The position numbers and the translations under genes are program-made. DNA of 64,000 nt from Vogesella oryzae (GTDB lineage: Bacteria; Pseudomonadota; Gammaproteobacteria; Burkholderiales; Chromobacteriaceae), in assembly GCF_902829295.1 (NCBI RefSeq), contig NZ_CADEPL010000053.1, positions 1 to 64,000 of the forward strand, in the 5' to 3' direction. How positions within the stretch are numbered: position 1 is the stretch's first letter; every line of letters begins with the position of its first letter. Below are positions 48,818 to 58,141 of this stretch, in pieces. Below the pieces are notes generated by a model. That model did no database searches, had not been told where the DNA came from, and worked only from the letters and a program-made list of their open reading frames with translations.

Positions 48818-48914
48818 CAATTTTTAGCCATTCGCCCTCAAGAAAATCAGGCCCCTGCCGAGAGGCGCATCGCGTGACGGCGGCAGCAACGGCAAGATTT
48901 GCCGCCGTGGAAAA

Positions 48915-48944
48915 ACAAAACGCCACCGTTTGCCGGTGGCGTTG
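48915..48944 (-). terminator. Terminator after the OsmC-like gene
   Basis: A 9-bp stem (AACGCCACC / GGTGGCGTT) with a 7-base loop is followed by TTTGTTTTT on the minus strand. It isolates the flgB promoter from the upstream gene. A GGTTGGCCGCA word (48957) lies between the stop codon and this hairpin. Confidence 0.85.
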
Positions 48945-48967
48945 CAATTGCGGCAAGGTTGGCCGCA

Positions 48968-49387
48968 TCAATCGTCGCTGCGAATCTCGAAGTCGTGGGT
49001 GATGTCGGCGGTTTTGCCCAGCATGATGGAAGCCGAGCAGTACTTCTCCGCCGACAGCTTGATGGCGCGCTCCACCACTTCCGGCTTCAGCTCGCGGCCA
49101 ACCACCACAAAGTGGAAGTGGATGCGGGTAAACACTTTCGGATCGACCTCGGCACGCTCGGCGTCCATTTCCACCCAGCAGTCACGCACATCCTGACGCG
49201 ACTTTTTCAGGATGTTGATCACGTCGTAGCTGGTGCAGCCGGCAGTCCCCAGCAGCAGCAGTTCCATCGGGCGCGGACCCAGATTGCGGCCACCGCCTTC
49301 CGGCGCGCCATCCATTACCACCGCATGGCCGCTACCGGTTTCCCCCATGAAACACACGCCGTCTACCCACTTCAATCTTGCCTTCAT
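48968..49387 (-). CDS. OsmC/YhfA-family protein
   Basis: The 139-residue protein has the OsmC fold signatures. The first cysteine is in LLLLGTAGCTSYDV and the second in SAEKYCSASIML; these are the peroxidatic and resolving positions in OsmC/Ohr enzymes. The sequence is closest to YhfA, whose function is not established. The start MKARLKWVDGVCFMG at 49387 is typical. It is divergent from tsaD. Confidence 0.88.
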   Translation of the reverse strand: MKARLKWVDGVCFMGETGSGHAVVMDGAPEGGGRNLGPRPMELLLLGTAGCTSYDVINILKKSRQDVRDCWVEMDAERAEVDPKVFTRIHFHFVVVGRELKPEVVERAIKLSAEKYCSASIMLGKTADITHDFEIRSDD

Positions 49388-49491
49388 TGTTGTTCTCCGC
49401 TCAAAACAGGCGCCTAGCCTAACATCGCCGATTTGGGCGGACAAAGAATCACCGGTAAAATGGAAAGATTGATTTGTTTTGAAGCCAGATA

Positions 49492-50517
49492 ATGCTTGTT
49501 CTTGGAATTGAATCGTCCTGCGACGAACCCGGCGTAGCCCTGTACGACACCGAGCGCGGCCTGATTGCCGACCAGCTGCACAGCCAGATGGCGATGCACG
49601 CCGAGTACGGCGGCGTGGTGCCGGAGCTGGCCAGCCGCGACCACATCCGCCGCATCCGCCCGCTGACCGACGCCTGCCTCGCCGAAGCCGGCATCACGCT
49701 GCAGGACATCGATGCAGTGGCCTACACCCAGGGGCCGGGTCTTGGCGGCGCACTACTGGTCGGCGCCAGCTTTGCCAATGCGCTGGCCTTCGGCCTCGGC
49801 AAACCAGTGATTCCGGTACATCACCTGGAAGGCCACCTGCTGTCGCCGCTGCTGGCCGAGCCGCGGCCAACGTTTCCGTTCCTGGCGCTGCTGGTTTCCG
49901 GCGGCCACACCCAGATCATGGCGGTACGCGGCGTCGGCCGGTACGAAATCCTCGGCGAAACGCTGGACGATGCCGCCGGCGAAGCCTTCGACAAGACCGC
50001 AAAACTGCTCGGCCTGCCCTACCCCGGCGGCCCGCTGCTGTCAAAGCTGGCCGAGGAAGGCGACCCGGCGCGCTTCACCCTGCCGCGGCCGATGCTGCGC
50101 TCCGGCGATCTGGACATGAGCTTTTCCGGCCTCAAGACCGCGGTGCTGACGCTGAGCAAGCAGGTGCAAGCCGAGCACGGCAGCATCGACGAACAGGCGC
50201 GCAAGGACATCTGTCGCGCCTTCCAGGAAGCCATCGTCGAAGTACTGGTGAGCAAATGCCAACAGGCGCTGAAGCAGACCGGCATGAGCCAGCTGGTAGT
50301 GGCCGGCGGCGTCGGTGCCAACAAGCAGCTGCGCGCAGCGCTGGATGCCGCGGCCAAGCGCCGCAAGTTTGCGGTGTACTATCCGCCGCTGAAACTGTGT
50401 ACCGACAACGGCGCCATGATCGCCTTTGCCGGCGCCATGCGCCTGTCGCAAGCCCAACCCGCCGGCGGCTTTACCGTGAAGCCGCGCTGGGACCTCTCCA
50501 GCCTGCCACCGGTTTAG
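49492..50517 (+). CDS. tsaD: tRNA N6-adenosine threonylcarbamoyltransferase
   Basis: The 341-residue protein starts [19 protein letters not shown]. It has the iron-binding histidines in [14 protein letters not shown], the ASKHA motif [11 protein letters not shown] and [16 protein letters not shown]. It transfers the threonylcarbamoyl group to A37 of ANN-reading tRNAs with TsaB and TsaE. Length is normal. An inverted pair of the dispersed word follows the stop. Confidence 0.97.
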   Translation: MLVLGIESSCDEPGVALYDTERGLIADQLHSQMAMHAEYGGVVPELASRDHIRRIRPLTDACLAEAGITLQDIDAVAYTQGPGLGGALLVGASFANALAFGLGKPVIPVHHLEGHLLSPLLAEPRPTFPFLALLVSGGHTQIMAVRGVGRYEILGETLDDAAGEAFDKTAKLLGLPYPGGPLLSKLAEEGDPARFTLPRPMLRSGDLDMSFSGLKTAVLTLSKQVQAEHGSIDEQARKDICRAFQEAIVEVLVSKCQQALKQTGMSQLVVAGGVGANKQLRAALDAAAKRRKFAVYYPPLKLCTDNGAMIAFAGAMRLSQAQPAGGFTVKPRWDLSSLPPV

Positions 50518-50552
50518 TCCGCAGTCGCCAGCAATACCATCGAACCCACAAG

Positions 50553-50575
50553 GTTGGCCGCAACGCGCGGCCAAC
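50553..50575. repeat. Inverted pair of the dispersed word after tsaD
   Basis: GTTGGCCGC (50553-50561) and GCGGCCAAC (50567-50575) face each other across 5 bases, 36 bases past tsaD and 32 bases before yheS. No T-run follows. Confidence 0.9.
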
Positions 50576-50606
50576 ACCCAGTCTGCCCGTCGTGGCGAGT
50601 GAACAC

Positions 50607-52526
50607 ATGATCCAGTTAAAGAACCTCACCCTGCGTCGCGGCCTGAAAGAATTGCTCGTTGCGGCCAATCTCACCATCAACCCGGGTAACAAGGTCGGCA
50701 TGGTGGGCGCCAACGGCGCCGGCAAATCCAGCCTGTTCGCACTGCTGCGCGGCGAACTTCACGCCGAGAGCGGCGACGCTATCGTGCCGGCGCAGTGGAC
50801 CATGGCGCACGTGGCGCAGGAAACGCCGGCGCTGCAGCGGAGCGCACTGGACTATGTGCTGGACGGCGATGCCGAACTGCGCAGCCTGGAACAGCAACTG
50901 GCCGCCGCCGAGCACAGCGGTGACGGCCATGCCATCGGCCACCTGCACGAAGAACTGGCCCGCATCGATGGCTACGCCGCGCCGTCGCGCGCCGCGCGGC
51001 TGCTGACCGGCCTCGGCTTCAGCCAGGAAGGCCAGCAACGTCCGGTGGCGGAATTTTCCGGTGGCTGGCGCATGCGTCTGAACCTGGCACAGGCGCTGAT
51101 GTGCCGCTCCGATCTGTTGCTGCTGGACGAACCGACCAACCACCTCGACCTGGAAACGGTGCTGTGGCTGGAGGACTGGCTGAAAGCCTATCCGGGCACA
51201 CTGCTGGTGATCTCGCACGACCGCGACTTTCTGGACAGCGTGACCAGCCACATCGTGGAAGTGGCCTCGCAAACGCTGACGCTGTACACCGGCAACTACA
51301 GCCAGTTCGAGGTGATGCGCGCCGAAAAGCTGTCCCGCCAGCAAGGTGCCTACGAGAAACAGCAGCGCGAGATCGCGCATCTGGAATCGTTCATTACCCG
51401 CTTCAAGGCCAAGGCCAGCAAGGCACGCCAGGCACAGAGCCGCGTCAAGGCGCTGGAAAAACTGGAGCGTGTGGCGCCGGCACACGTCGCCTCGCCGTTC
51501 GACTTTCATTTCGACACCCCGGACAACCTGCCCAACCCGCTGCTGCGACTGGACAGCATCAGTGTCGGTTATGGCGAACAGCCGATCCTGCAACGCATCA
51601 GCCTGTCGGTAATGGCCGGTAGCCGCATCGGCCTCTTGGGCGTCAACGGTGCCGGTAAATCCACGCTGGTGAAACTGCTGGCGGCCGAGCTGAAACCCCA
51701 GACCGGCGAGTTGATCAGCGCGCAGATGCTGAAGATCGGCTACTTTGCCCAGCACCAGCTGGATACGCTGCGCCCGGACGAATCACCCCTGTGGCATATG
51801 CAGAAACTGGCGCCGGACACCCGCGAGCAGGAGCTGCGCAACTTCCTCGGTGGCTTCAACTTCCGCGGCGATAACGTTACCGACCCAGTAGGACCGATGT
51901 CCGGCGGCGAAAAATCGCGACTGGCGCTGGCTTTGATCGTGTGGCAAAAGCCCAATCTGCTGCTGCTGGACGAACCGACCAACCACCTGGACCTGGAAAT
52001 GCGCCATGCGCTGACCATGGCATTGCAAGATTTTGCCGGTGCACTGGTGGTGGTTTCGCACGACCGGGCATTGCTGGAAGCCACCACCGACGACTTCTGG
52101 CTGGTGGCCGATGGCACCGTCACCGCCTTTGACGGCGATCTGGAAGACTATCGCCAATGGCGACTGGCCCAGCTGGCACAACAGGGTCAGAGCAGCACTC
52201 CTTCCAGTGGCGACGCGCAGAACGTTGGCCGCAAGGAGCAGAAGCGACAAGAAGCGGAAGCGCGGCAAAAACTGGCCGCCGCCAAAAAGCCCTTGCTGAG
52301 CAAACTTGCCAAGCTGGAAAAACAGCTGGACGCCCTGTCGCAAGAAAAAGCCGCGCTGGAAGCGTTCCTGTCATCGGAAGATGCCTACAATGACGCCAAT
52401 CGCCAGCAACTGAGTAGCAGTGTCAAACGCCAGGGCGAGGTCAGCAGCCTGCTGGAAGCAGTAGAAATGGACTGGCTGGCACTGCAGGAAGAGATCGACA
52501 GCCTGGAACAGGCACACGCGCAGTAA
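50607..52526 (+). CDS. yheS: ABC-F ATPase YheS
   Basis: The 639-residue protein has two ATP-binding cassettes and no membrane segments. Cassette 1 has GANGAGKSS and FSGGWRMRL with LLLDEPTNHLD; cassette 2 has GVNGAGKST, MSGGEKSRL and LLLDEPTNHLD. The interdomain P-site linker is charged (about residues 235-300). The C-terminal coiled coil is rich in Lys/Gln/Glu (about 525-639). ABC-F proteins act on the ribosome. Length and order match E. coli YheS. The ATG at 50607 (MIQLKNLTLRRGLKELL) is standard. Longer frames upstream are rejected. Confidence 0.95.
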   Translation: MIQLKNLTLRRGLKELLVAANLTINPGNKVGMVGANGAGKSSLFALLRGELHAESGDAIVPAQWTMAHVAQETPALQRSALDYVLDGDAELRSLEQQLAAAEHSGDGHAIGHLHEELARIDGYAAPSRAARLLTGLGFSQEGQQRPVAEFSGGWRMRLNLAQALMCRSDLLLLDEPTNHLDLETVLWLEDWLKAYPGTLLVISHDRDFLDSVTSHIVEVASQTLTLYTGNYSQFEVMRAEKLSRQQGAYEKQQREIAHLESFITRFKAKASKARQAQSRVKALEKLERVAPAHVASPFDFHFDTPDNLPNPLLRLDSISVGYGEQPILQRISLSVMAGSRIGLLGVNGAGKSTLVKLLAAELKPQTGELISAQMLKIGYFAQHQLDTLRPDESPLWHMQKLAPDTREQELRNFLGGFNFRGDNVTDPVGPMSGGEKSRLALALIVWQKPNLLLLDEPTNHLDLEMRHALTMALQDFAGALVVVSHDRALLEATTDDFWLVADGTVTAFDGDLEDYRQWRLAQLAQQGQSSTPSSGDAQNVGRKEQKRQEAEARQKLAAAKKPLLSKLAKLEKQLDALSQEKAALEAFLSSEDAYNDANRQQLSSSVKRQGEVSSLLEAVEMDWLALQEEIDSLEQAHAQ

Positions 52527-52622
52527 GTAATTGTTCAAACACTTGATCGTGTCTGCGGCCAACCATGACGGCAGCCGCCAAGCGGTCTACAATCCCGCCC
52601 TTGATCAGGAAGGATGCATCAC

Positions 52623-53750
52623 ATGAAAATCAGCAGCAATTTCGATGCCGGCAGCATCGAAGTAGTTTCCGCCACCCGCTTCGATGATATCCAGCTGCGC
52701 ATCCGCAAGGACAACGCCTCGGACTTTGCGCAATGGTTCTATTTCCGGCTGCAGGGTGCCGCCTACGAGACTTGCAAGCTGCGCTTTCTCAACCTGAATG
52801 AAACTGCCTACCCGAACAGCTGGGACGGCTATCAGGCCGTGGCATCCTATGACCGCGTGAACTGGTTCCGCGTGCCGACCTACGTCGACGGCAATGAGCT
52901 GGTGATCGAACATGCGCCGCTGGCCGGCAGCATCTACTACGCCTACTTCGAACCGTACTCGCACGAGCAGCACCTGAACCTGATCGGCATGGCGCAAAGC
53001 TCCGGCCTGTGCCAGGTGTCCGACCTGGGCTCCACCGTACAAGGCCGCGACATCAATCTGCTAACCATCGGCCACGAAGTGGAGTCAGACCTGAAAGTCT
53101 GGATCACCGCACGCCAGCACCCGGGCGAAACCATGGCCGAATGGTTTGTCGAAGGCCTGATTACCCGCTTGCTGGACACGCAGGATCCGACCTCGCGCGC
53201 GCTGCTGGACCGTGCCACCTTCTACATCGTGCCGAACATGAACCCGGACGGCTCGGTACTGGGCAATCTGCGCACCAACGCCGCCGGCGCCAACCTGAAC
53301 CGCGAATGGCTGACCCCGAGCGAGGAGACCAGCCCGGAAGTCTTCCACGTGCGCAACAAGATGCTGGAAACCGGTGTTGACCTGTTCCTCGACATCCACG
53401 GCGACGAGACCATCCCATACATCTTCGTGGCAGGCACCGAAGGCGTGCCCAGCTACGACGAGCGCATCGCGCGGCTGGAAGACAAGTTCAAGCACTTGCT
53501 GCGCTTGTCTTCGCCGGATTTCCAGGACGAGTTCGGCTACGACAAGGATGCAGCGGGTGCGGCCAACATGAGCATGGCCACGGCCTGGGTCGGCGAACAG
53601 TTCAAGTGCCTGGCTTACACCCTGGAAATGCCGTTCAAGGACAACGACAATCTGCCGGATGACGACTACGGCTGGAACGGGCAGCGTAGCCTGCGCCTAG
53701 GCGAGGCCACCGTCAGCGCCATTTATGGCGTGCTGCAAGAACTGCGTTGA
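52623..53750 (+). CDS. M14 metallocarboxypeptidase, cytosolic CCP/Nna1-like
   Basis: The 375-residue protein has an N-terminal beta-sandwich (ISSNFDAGSIEVVSA, WFYFRLQG) characteristic of cytosolic carboxypeptidases. An M14 catalytic domain follows. Zinc ligands are His and Glu in ARQHPGETMAEW and His in DIHGDETIPY. The substrate Arg is in NLNREW, and the catalytic Glu near CLAYTLEMPF. In animals this clade removes glutamates from tubulin. Bacterial members have poorly known substrates. The ATG at 52623 (MKISSNFD) has AGGAAGG 9 bases upstream and is preferred to the ATG at 52614. Confidence 0.9.
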   Translation: MKISSNFDAGSIEVVSATRFDDIQLRIRKDNASDFAQWFYFRLQGAAYETCKLRFLNLNETAYPNSWDGYQAVASYDRVNWFRVPTYVDGNELVIEHAPLAGSIYYAYFEPYSHEQHLNLIGMAQSSGLCQVSDLGSTVQGRDINLLTIGHEVESDLKVWITARQHPGETMAEWFVEGLITRLLDTQDPTSRALLDRATFYIVPNMNPDGSVLGNLRTNAAGANLNREWLTPSEETSPEVFHVRNKMLETGVDLFLDIHGDETIPYIFVAGTEGVPSYDERIARLEDKFKHLLRLSSPDFQDEFGYDKDAAGAANMSMATAWVGEQFKCLAYTLEMPFKDNDNLPDDDYGWNGQRSLRLGEATVSAIYGVLQELR

Positions 53751-53768
53751 TTGCATCGCGCCAAACAG

Positions 53769-53803
53769 AACGCCGGCAGCCAAATGGCTTGCCGGCGTTT
53801 TTT
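53769..53803. terminator. Terminator between convergent genes
   Basis: A 10-bp outer stem (AACGCCGGCA / TGCCGGCGTT) plus inner GCCA/TGGC pairing is followed by TTTTTT on the plus strand, after the carboxypeptidase gene. Confidence 0.9.
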
Positions 53804-53817
53804 GTAGCGAGTGGCGA

Positions 53818-55464
53818 CTAATTCGACTTGATCAGATCAATCTCGACATGACACCAGTCCACCCCTTTTTCCAGCACCCGTCCAAGACGGATCTGGAAGG
53901 CTTTGCCCTTGGCGCGCATTTCCAGCTCGCGCCCTGCGGCATATGAACTGACCGACAGCAGCAAGGTATTCAGCTTTTTGTCTTCGCGCACAAACGGCAC
54001 GAACAAGGCGATCTCGCCCTTGTTCCAGATCAGCTCCGCGGGCAGCACACTGTCTGGCGGCACACCGTCACTACGATGCAATGACGCCGCCACCGGCCGG
54101 CTGGACAGCACCTGAATCCCGAGGTAGACACGCTCGGCTTCCGGGCGCTGCAGACGACGGATCAGGCCCAGCGTCCAGTTCTGCTCTTCCGCCTCGCGAA
54201 ATGCCATCAAGCCACCTAGCGCTACCCATTCGTTGCCGTGCGATGGCAGGTTGACACCAATACCGGTGGCGCTCTTGTTATCCAGCTCCCAAAACGGAAA
54301 TACCGATGGCGGCTGCACCTGACTGTAAACGTTCTTTTCACGACGACGACTGCTGACGAAGCCGTACACGCGATACTGTTCTTCCTCTCCATCCTGAGCA
54401 TAAGACATTTGCCGGGCCGCATCATCGGCGTCACGGACCAACCTGTGGACTACCGCCAGGCGGTGCGCCACTTCCACCTGCTGGCATCCGCTGCGCACCC
54501 GTTCGGCACGCTGGTAATGGAACGGCCGCTCAGCCCACTCTCGCGCCAGATAGCGCAACAGCGTGGTCTCGCTAGTGGTCATCATCAGACCCTTGAGTTC
54601 CAGCGGCAATACGCCCGACTCACAGACCACTTGCCAGCGGTCGATCTGCTCGATGATGTCCGCCGTATTCCAGAACCGCAGATTGCCCGGCATATCCAGC
54701 TGCCGAACCCGGCTTGGCGGCATGCCCTGGTCCAGGTCGATAACAAAGCTTGGATAGTCGCTGGCATTGCGCCGCAGCGTCGCCCGGTTGGACACCAGCA
54801 GCGCCAGCTGGTGTCCAAGCGAAACTTGCCGCGCCGACAAGTTGCCGCTGGACAGCACGGCCACCAGCAGCAGGGACAGATACAAATCGTGAACCGTAGT
54901 CACGGTTCCATTCTTGAACAACTCGACAGGGCGTGCATCCAGCCCCAGTTGCTCGGCACGGGCAAACAACTGGTTTACGGTTTCCCAGAATACGCTGTCC
55001 GGCAATGCATGCCGGTAGTACTGCCACAATGCCTGCTCGGACAGGTAATGCATCATGCGGGCAATTGCCAGCAGCAGGTTATCGCCCATCTGGCGAGTTT
55101 CTTCAGCATCCAGCGCCAGAAAGCGCTGATAGGCCGCCACGACTTGCCGGCCATATGAACGGATACGACTGCGCAGCTGCTCTTCCAGTACCTTGGGCAA
55201 ACGACCGTTCAACAGGTACTGCGCCCCCAGCTGCTGATGCTGTTGTGAAGCCAGTTCATCTAATGCCAGCAAGGCCGCCAGGGTTTGTGGCGCCAGGCTT
55301 TCACCGTGCAGATTGTACTGCCCAAGCAGATCCACAACTTTCTGATGCGCGCCGGCACCGTACTCCTGCACAGTCTCGCCATACCATGCCGCAGCGGCAG
55401 CGGCATCATCGAGTGGCTGGGCTTTCTTCTTGCTGCCAAAAGACAAAAAATCTAGCTTAACCAT
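53818..55464 (-). CDS. Large cytoplasmic protein with a PilZ-like C-terminal region
   Basis: The 548-residue protein has no signal peptide or membrane segment. The N-terminal two thirds are helical and Leu/Ala/Gln-rich (for example LLALDELASQQHQQLGAQYL) and not recognised. At about residues 370-420 it reads VYGFVSSRRREKN, then ELDNKSATGIGVNLP. This resembles the RxxxR and (D/N)xSxxG c-di-GMP-binding motifs of PilZ domains. I infer a c-di-GMP effector specific to betaproteobacteria, but a degenerate PilZ fold without ligand is possible. It is followed by the convergent carboxypeptidase terminator. Its upstream neighbour is an H-NS-like gene on the same strand. Confidence 0.55.
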   Translation of the reverse strand: MVKLDFLSFGSKKKAQPLDDAAAAAAWYGETVQEYGAGAHQKVVDLLGQYNLHGESLAPQTLAALLALDELASQQHQQLGAQYLLNGRLPKVLEEQLRSRIRSYGRQVVAAYQRFLALDAEETRQMGDNLLLAIARMMHYLSEQALWQYYRHALPDSVFWETVNQLFARAEQLGLDARPVELFKNGTVTTVHDLYLSLLLVAVLSSGNLSARQVSLGHQLALLVSNRATLRRNASDYPSFVIDLDQGMPPSRVRQLDMPGNLRFWNTADIIEQIDRWQVVCESGVLPLELKGLMMTTSETTLLRYLAREWAERPFHYQRAERVRSGCQQVEVAHRLAVVHRLVRDADDAARQMSYAQDGEEEQYRVYGFVSSRRREKNVYSQVQPPSVFPFWELDNKSATGIGVNLPSHGNEWVALGGLMAFREAEEQNWTLGLIRRLQRPEAERVYLGIQVLSSRPVAASLHRSDGVPPDSVLPAELIWNKGEIALFVPFVREDKKLNTLLLSVSSYAAGRELEMRAKGKAFQIRLGRVLEKGVDWCHVEIDLIKSN

Positions 55465-55560
55465 TTATCATTATCTCGAAAGCGAAACCGGCACATAACC
55501 AGCAGGACTAATATTGTCCAGCCAGTATAGTGCAGACACGTTATCGCTGTGACCAAAAAC

Positions 55561-55588
55561 AAAACGCCATGCTAATGCATGGCGTTTT
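55561..55588 (-). terminator. Terminator after the H-NS-like gene
   Basis: A 12-bp stem (AAAACGCCATGC / GCATGGCGTTTT) with loop TAAT is flanked by A/T-rich runs. It separates the H-NS-like gene from the PilZ-like gene. Confidence 0.88.
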
Positions 55589-55608
55589 ATATACGGCCCA
55601 AGAAGGAC

Positions 55609-55932
55609 TTACTTGATCAGCAGTTCTTCCAGTGTGCGACCGGCATCCAGCCAGGTAACCACCCACAGCGGCTTACGTCCACGACCCGTCCAAGAAAGTG
55701 AAGCATCGTCAGGATGGCGATATTTGGCATCTACCGGCTTGCGCGCAGTAGTAGCAACTGCTTTTACCGATTTATTCGCCAGCTCCTGCAGATCCAGTCC
55801 ATGAGTACGAATCAGCTCCATCACCTGCTTAGCAGCTTTTGCTTTTTCTTCGCTTTCACGGCGACGAATTTCCGCGTCAACATCAGTACGCAATTGCAGC
55901 AGCGCCGAAAAATCCAGAGTCGACAAATCCAT
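55609..55932 (-). CDS. H-NS-family nucleoid protein
   Basis: The 107-residue protein has an N-terminal coiled-coil oligomerisation part (LLQLRTDVDAEIRRRESEEK). The C-terminal DNA-binding domain has the motif KYRHPDDASLSWTGRGRKPLWV, the H-NS/HvrA/Bph3 signature with the AT-hook-like GRGRKP. Such proteins silence AT-rich acquired DNA, which is relevant to the AT-rich patch at 24-26 kb. It is a single gene with its own terminator. Confidence 0.95.
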   Translation of the reverse strand: MDLSTLDFSALLQLRTDVDAEIRRRESEEKAKAAKQVMELIRTHGLDLQELANKSVKAVATTARKPVDAKYRHPDDASLSWTGRGRKPLWVVTWLDAGRTLEELLIK

Positions 55933-56026
55933 TTGATCACCATTGGCTTTAGAGTTTTGATTTTCGAAAATTAGCCCTTATTCAAAAAGCCGTCAAGCCT
56001 ATTTATCAAAACTGTCGTCTAGCAAT

Positions 56027-57031
56027 TCAATCCGCATCTGGAAAAGAATAAGGCAATGGTAGCTGCTCAATCTTCGCAAGCACTCCTGATGCCAGTTTGG
56101 GGTTATCGTCCCAAGCCATCGCCTGCATCACCAACAGGCACTCATTTTCTCCATCCAGCAATGGTACCGTCAAAACAATGCGGCCAATGGCTTGCTCCCC
56201 GGTACTGGCGGCCAGCAATGCATCCCCTTCATTTACATGCCCCCCACTAATACGGGCACGGTAAAGACGGCGTTTGACCTTACCAAGGTACTGCGTGCGC
56301 GCAACAATCTCCTGCCCGGGATAGCAACCCTTTTTAAAGCTGACACCGCCTAGCAAATCAAGATTGGCCATTTGAGGGACAAACTCCTCATAAGTTGCCT
56401 TGCTCACCCAAGGTAAACCAGCCTGTATAAACACCCAATCCCAGGCCTGGCTCCCCACCGCCCGATGCTTCGTCTGCCACTTTGCCAATTCGCTGGCAGG
56501 GTCCTCAGTCAAAACAATGCTGACATTAGGGGAAATGGCAGCCACGAGATTTTCATCACATTGCAATTCTCGCTGCGGCAACACACCATGACAGGCAGTT
56601 GCCTGCATGACGCCAAATGCCAGCATCGAACTATCGACGCATTCGATTTTTACTTTTGACCGCAGCACAAACATCGACAAACGTTTCCTGAATGTTTCTG
56701 CGATATCATTGCGCAGCAACAAATGGAAAACGCCGGCACTACCAAACAGCAGAAAACTTGCCTGCATGCGCCCCTTGGCTGTGGAATAACTACCCCAGCT
56801 CACGCCGTTTTCTGCCACGGCGGCCACATCACAAGAAAACTGCCCCTGCAGAAAAGTAGTGGCATCGTCTCCGGAAACCCGCAAAATGGAGAACTTGCTG
56901 AGCCAGCTATAGGCGATACCGTCGGTTACTGCGGCCAACTGCCCAGCATAATCTGGCATGCTCAATTCGCCATTTTCGCTGACCGTTGCCTGATTACGTT
57001 GCAACCAGTCGGTAATTAATTGTTGCTGCAT
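56027..57031 (-). CDS. ygfZ: Folate-binding Fe-S cluster repair protein YgfZ
   Basis: The 334-residue GcvT-like protein has the family hallmark KGCYPGQE in SFKKGCYPGQEIVARTQYLG and the N-terminal ILRVSGDDATTFLQGQFS. YgfZ binds tetrahydrofolate and helps certain iron-sulfur enzymes. The start MQQQLITDWLQRNQ at 57031 has AGAGG upstream. A longer frame was rejected. It is divergent from the EamA transporter. Confidence 0.92.
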   Translation of the reverse strand: MQQQLITDWLQRNQATVSENGELSMPDYAGQLAAVTDGIAYSWLSKFSILRVSGDDATTFLQGQFSCDVAAVAENGVSWGSYSTAKGRMQASFLLFGSAGVFHLLLRNDIAETFRKRLSMFVLRSKVKIECVDSSMLAFGVMQATACHGVLPQRELQCDENLVAAISPNVSIVLTEDPASELAKWQTKHRAVGSQAWDWVFIQAGLPWVSKATYEEFVPQMANLDLLGGVSFKKGCYPGQEIVARTQYLGKVKRRLYRARISGGHVNEGDALLAASTGEQAIGRIVLTVPLLDGENECLLVMQAMAWDDNPKLASGVLAKIEQLPLPYSFPDAD

Positions 57032-57145
57032 AATTTGACCTCTTGCTCTGCCGCCCAAGCAGCATGATATGAAACATAAGCCGGTTGCTTGACTGTATCG
57101 CTGCACAGCAGGGATAGTGTCGACCCCGCACTGATACTGAATGCA

Positions 57146-58012
57146 ATGAAGCAGCAACCGCTTTTTTCGGCTTTCTTAGCCATTTTACTGTGGGCCACCC
57201 TAGCCAGCCTTGGCGTTTTCACTCAACGACTTCCGCCGTTTCTGGTCACAGCTATTGCGCTAGGCATCGGCAGCTTGCTGTCTATCCGCCATTACCGGCA
57301 ATGGCGCGTCCCTTTCAAAGTTCTCGCCACAGGAGTGGTCGGCATTTTCGGCTATCACGCGTTGATATTCACCGCATTCCGCACCGCGCCGCCACTGGAG
57401 GCCAACTTGCTGAATTATCTGTGGCCACTGCTACTGGTACTACTCAGTCCATTATTTCGCTTGGGCAACTTACAATGGCAACATCTCGTTGCCTCCATTG
57501 CCGGCTTTTGCGGAGCTGTCCTGATTGTCACGCAAGGTAAATTGCAGGTACCGGCCACACTTCCCAGTGGCTATCTGTTTGCCATCGCAGCAGCATTAAC
57601 CTGGTCATGCTACAGCCTGCTACTACGCAAGCTACCCAGCTTCCCCAATAGCGTAGTCGGCTTCTTCTGCTTGCTGTCAGCAATTCTTGCCGGCATCTGC
57701 CATTGCTTATTCGAACCTTCCGTCACCCCGAATACAAGCGAATGGCTGGCGCTACTGATCATCGGAATCGGCCCATTAGGCATGGCGTTTTTCCTGTGGG
57801 ATAAAGCAATGAAGCAAGCAGACCCTCGCCAAGTAGGCGTGCTGGCCTACCTCACCCCCTTGCTGTCCACGCTCCTGCTTGCGCTGAGCGGGCTAGGCGA
57901 GATGACTAGCACCAGCTGGCTGGCCGGCGCACTCATACTCGGCGGCGCAACCATCGGCAGTCTGAAACTCAAACCGCGCCAACGGCTAACCACACTGCCC
58001 ACTAGTCAGTAA
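57146..58012 (+). CDS. DMT-superfamily transporter, EamA type
   Basis: The 288-residue protein has ten hydrophobic segments arranged as two EamA repeats (ILLWATLASLGVF at the start; AAALTWSCYSLLLRKLP at the start of repeat 2). GPLGMAFFLWDKAMKQADPRQVG resembles the YddG/aromatic amino-acid exporter group. Substrate unknown, and an amino-acid exporter is plausible. The ATG at 57146 is preferred. An upstream TTG frame adds 19 residues without a ribosome site. Confidence 0.85.
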   Translation: MKQQPLFSAFLAILLWATLASLGVFTQRLPPFLVTAIALGIGSLLSIRHYRQWRVPFKVLATGVVGIFGYHALIFTAFRTAPPLEANLLNYLWPLLLVLLSPLFRLGNLQWQHLVASIAGFCGAVLIVTQGKLQVPATLPSGYLFAIAAALTWSCYSLLLRKLPSFPNSVVGFFCLLSAILAGICHCLFEPSVTPNTSEWLALLIIGIGPLGMAFFLWDKAMKQADPRQVGVLAYLTPLLSTLLLALSGLGEMTSTSWLAGALILGGATIGSLKLKPRQRLTTLPTSQ

Positions 58013-58063
58013 TACGGATTCAATCCTTGGAGGCGACAGAATAGCGTCCAGAGAGCAACACCA

Positions 58064-58084
58064 ACGCGGCCAACCTGGCCGCGT
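58064..58084. repeat. Hairpin containing a dispersed word after the EamA gene
   Basis: ACGCGGCCA and TGGCCGCGT form 9-base arms around ACC. One GCGGCCAAC word (58066) is built into it. It may act as a weak terminator between the convergent genes. Confidence 0.6.
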
Positions 58085-58141
58085 GTCGTTTGAGCATTCT
58101 AATGATTTACAAACAGAACAAACACTGCAGTCACTACAGGG

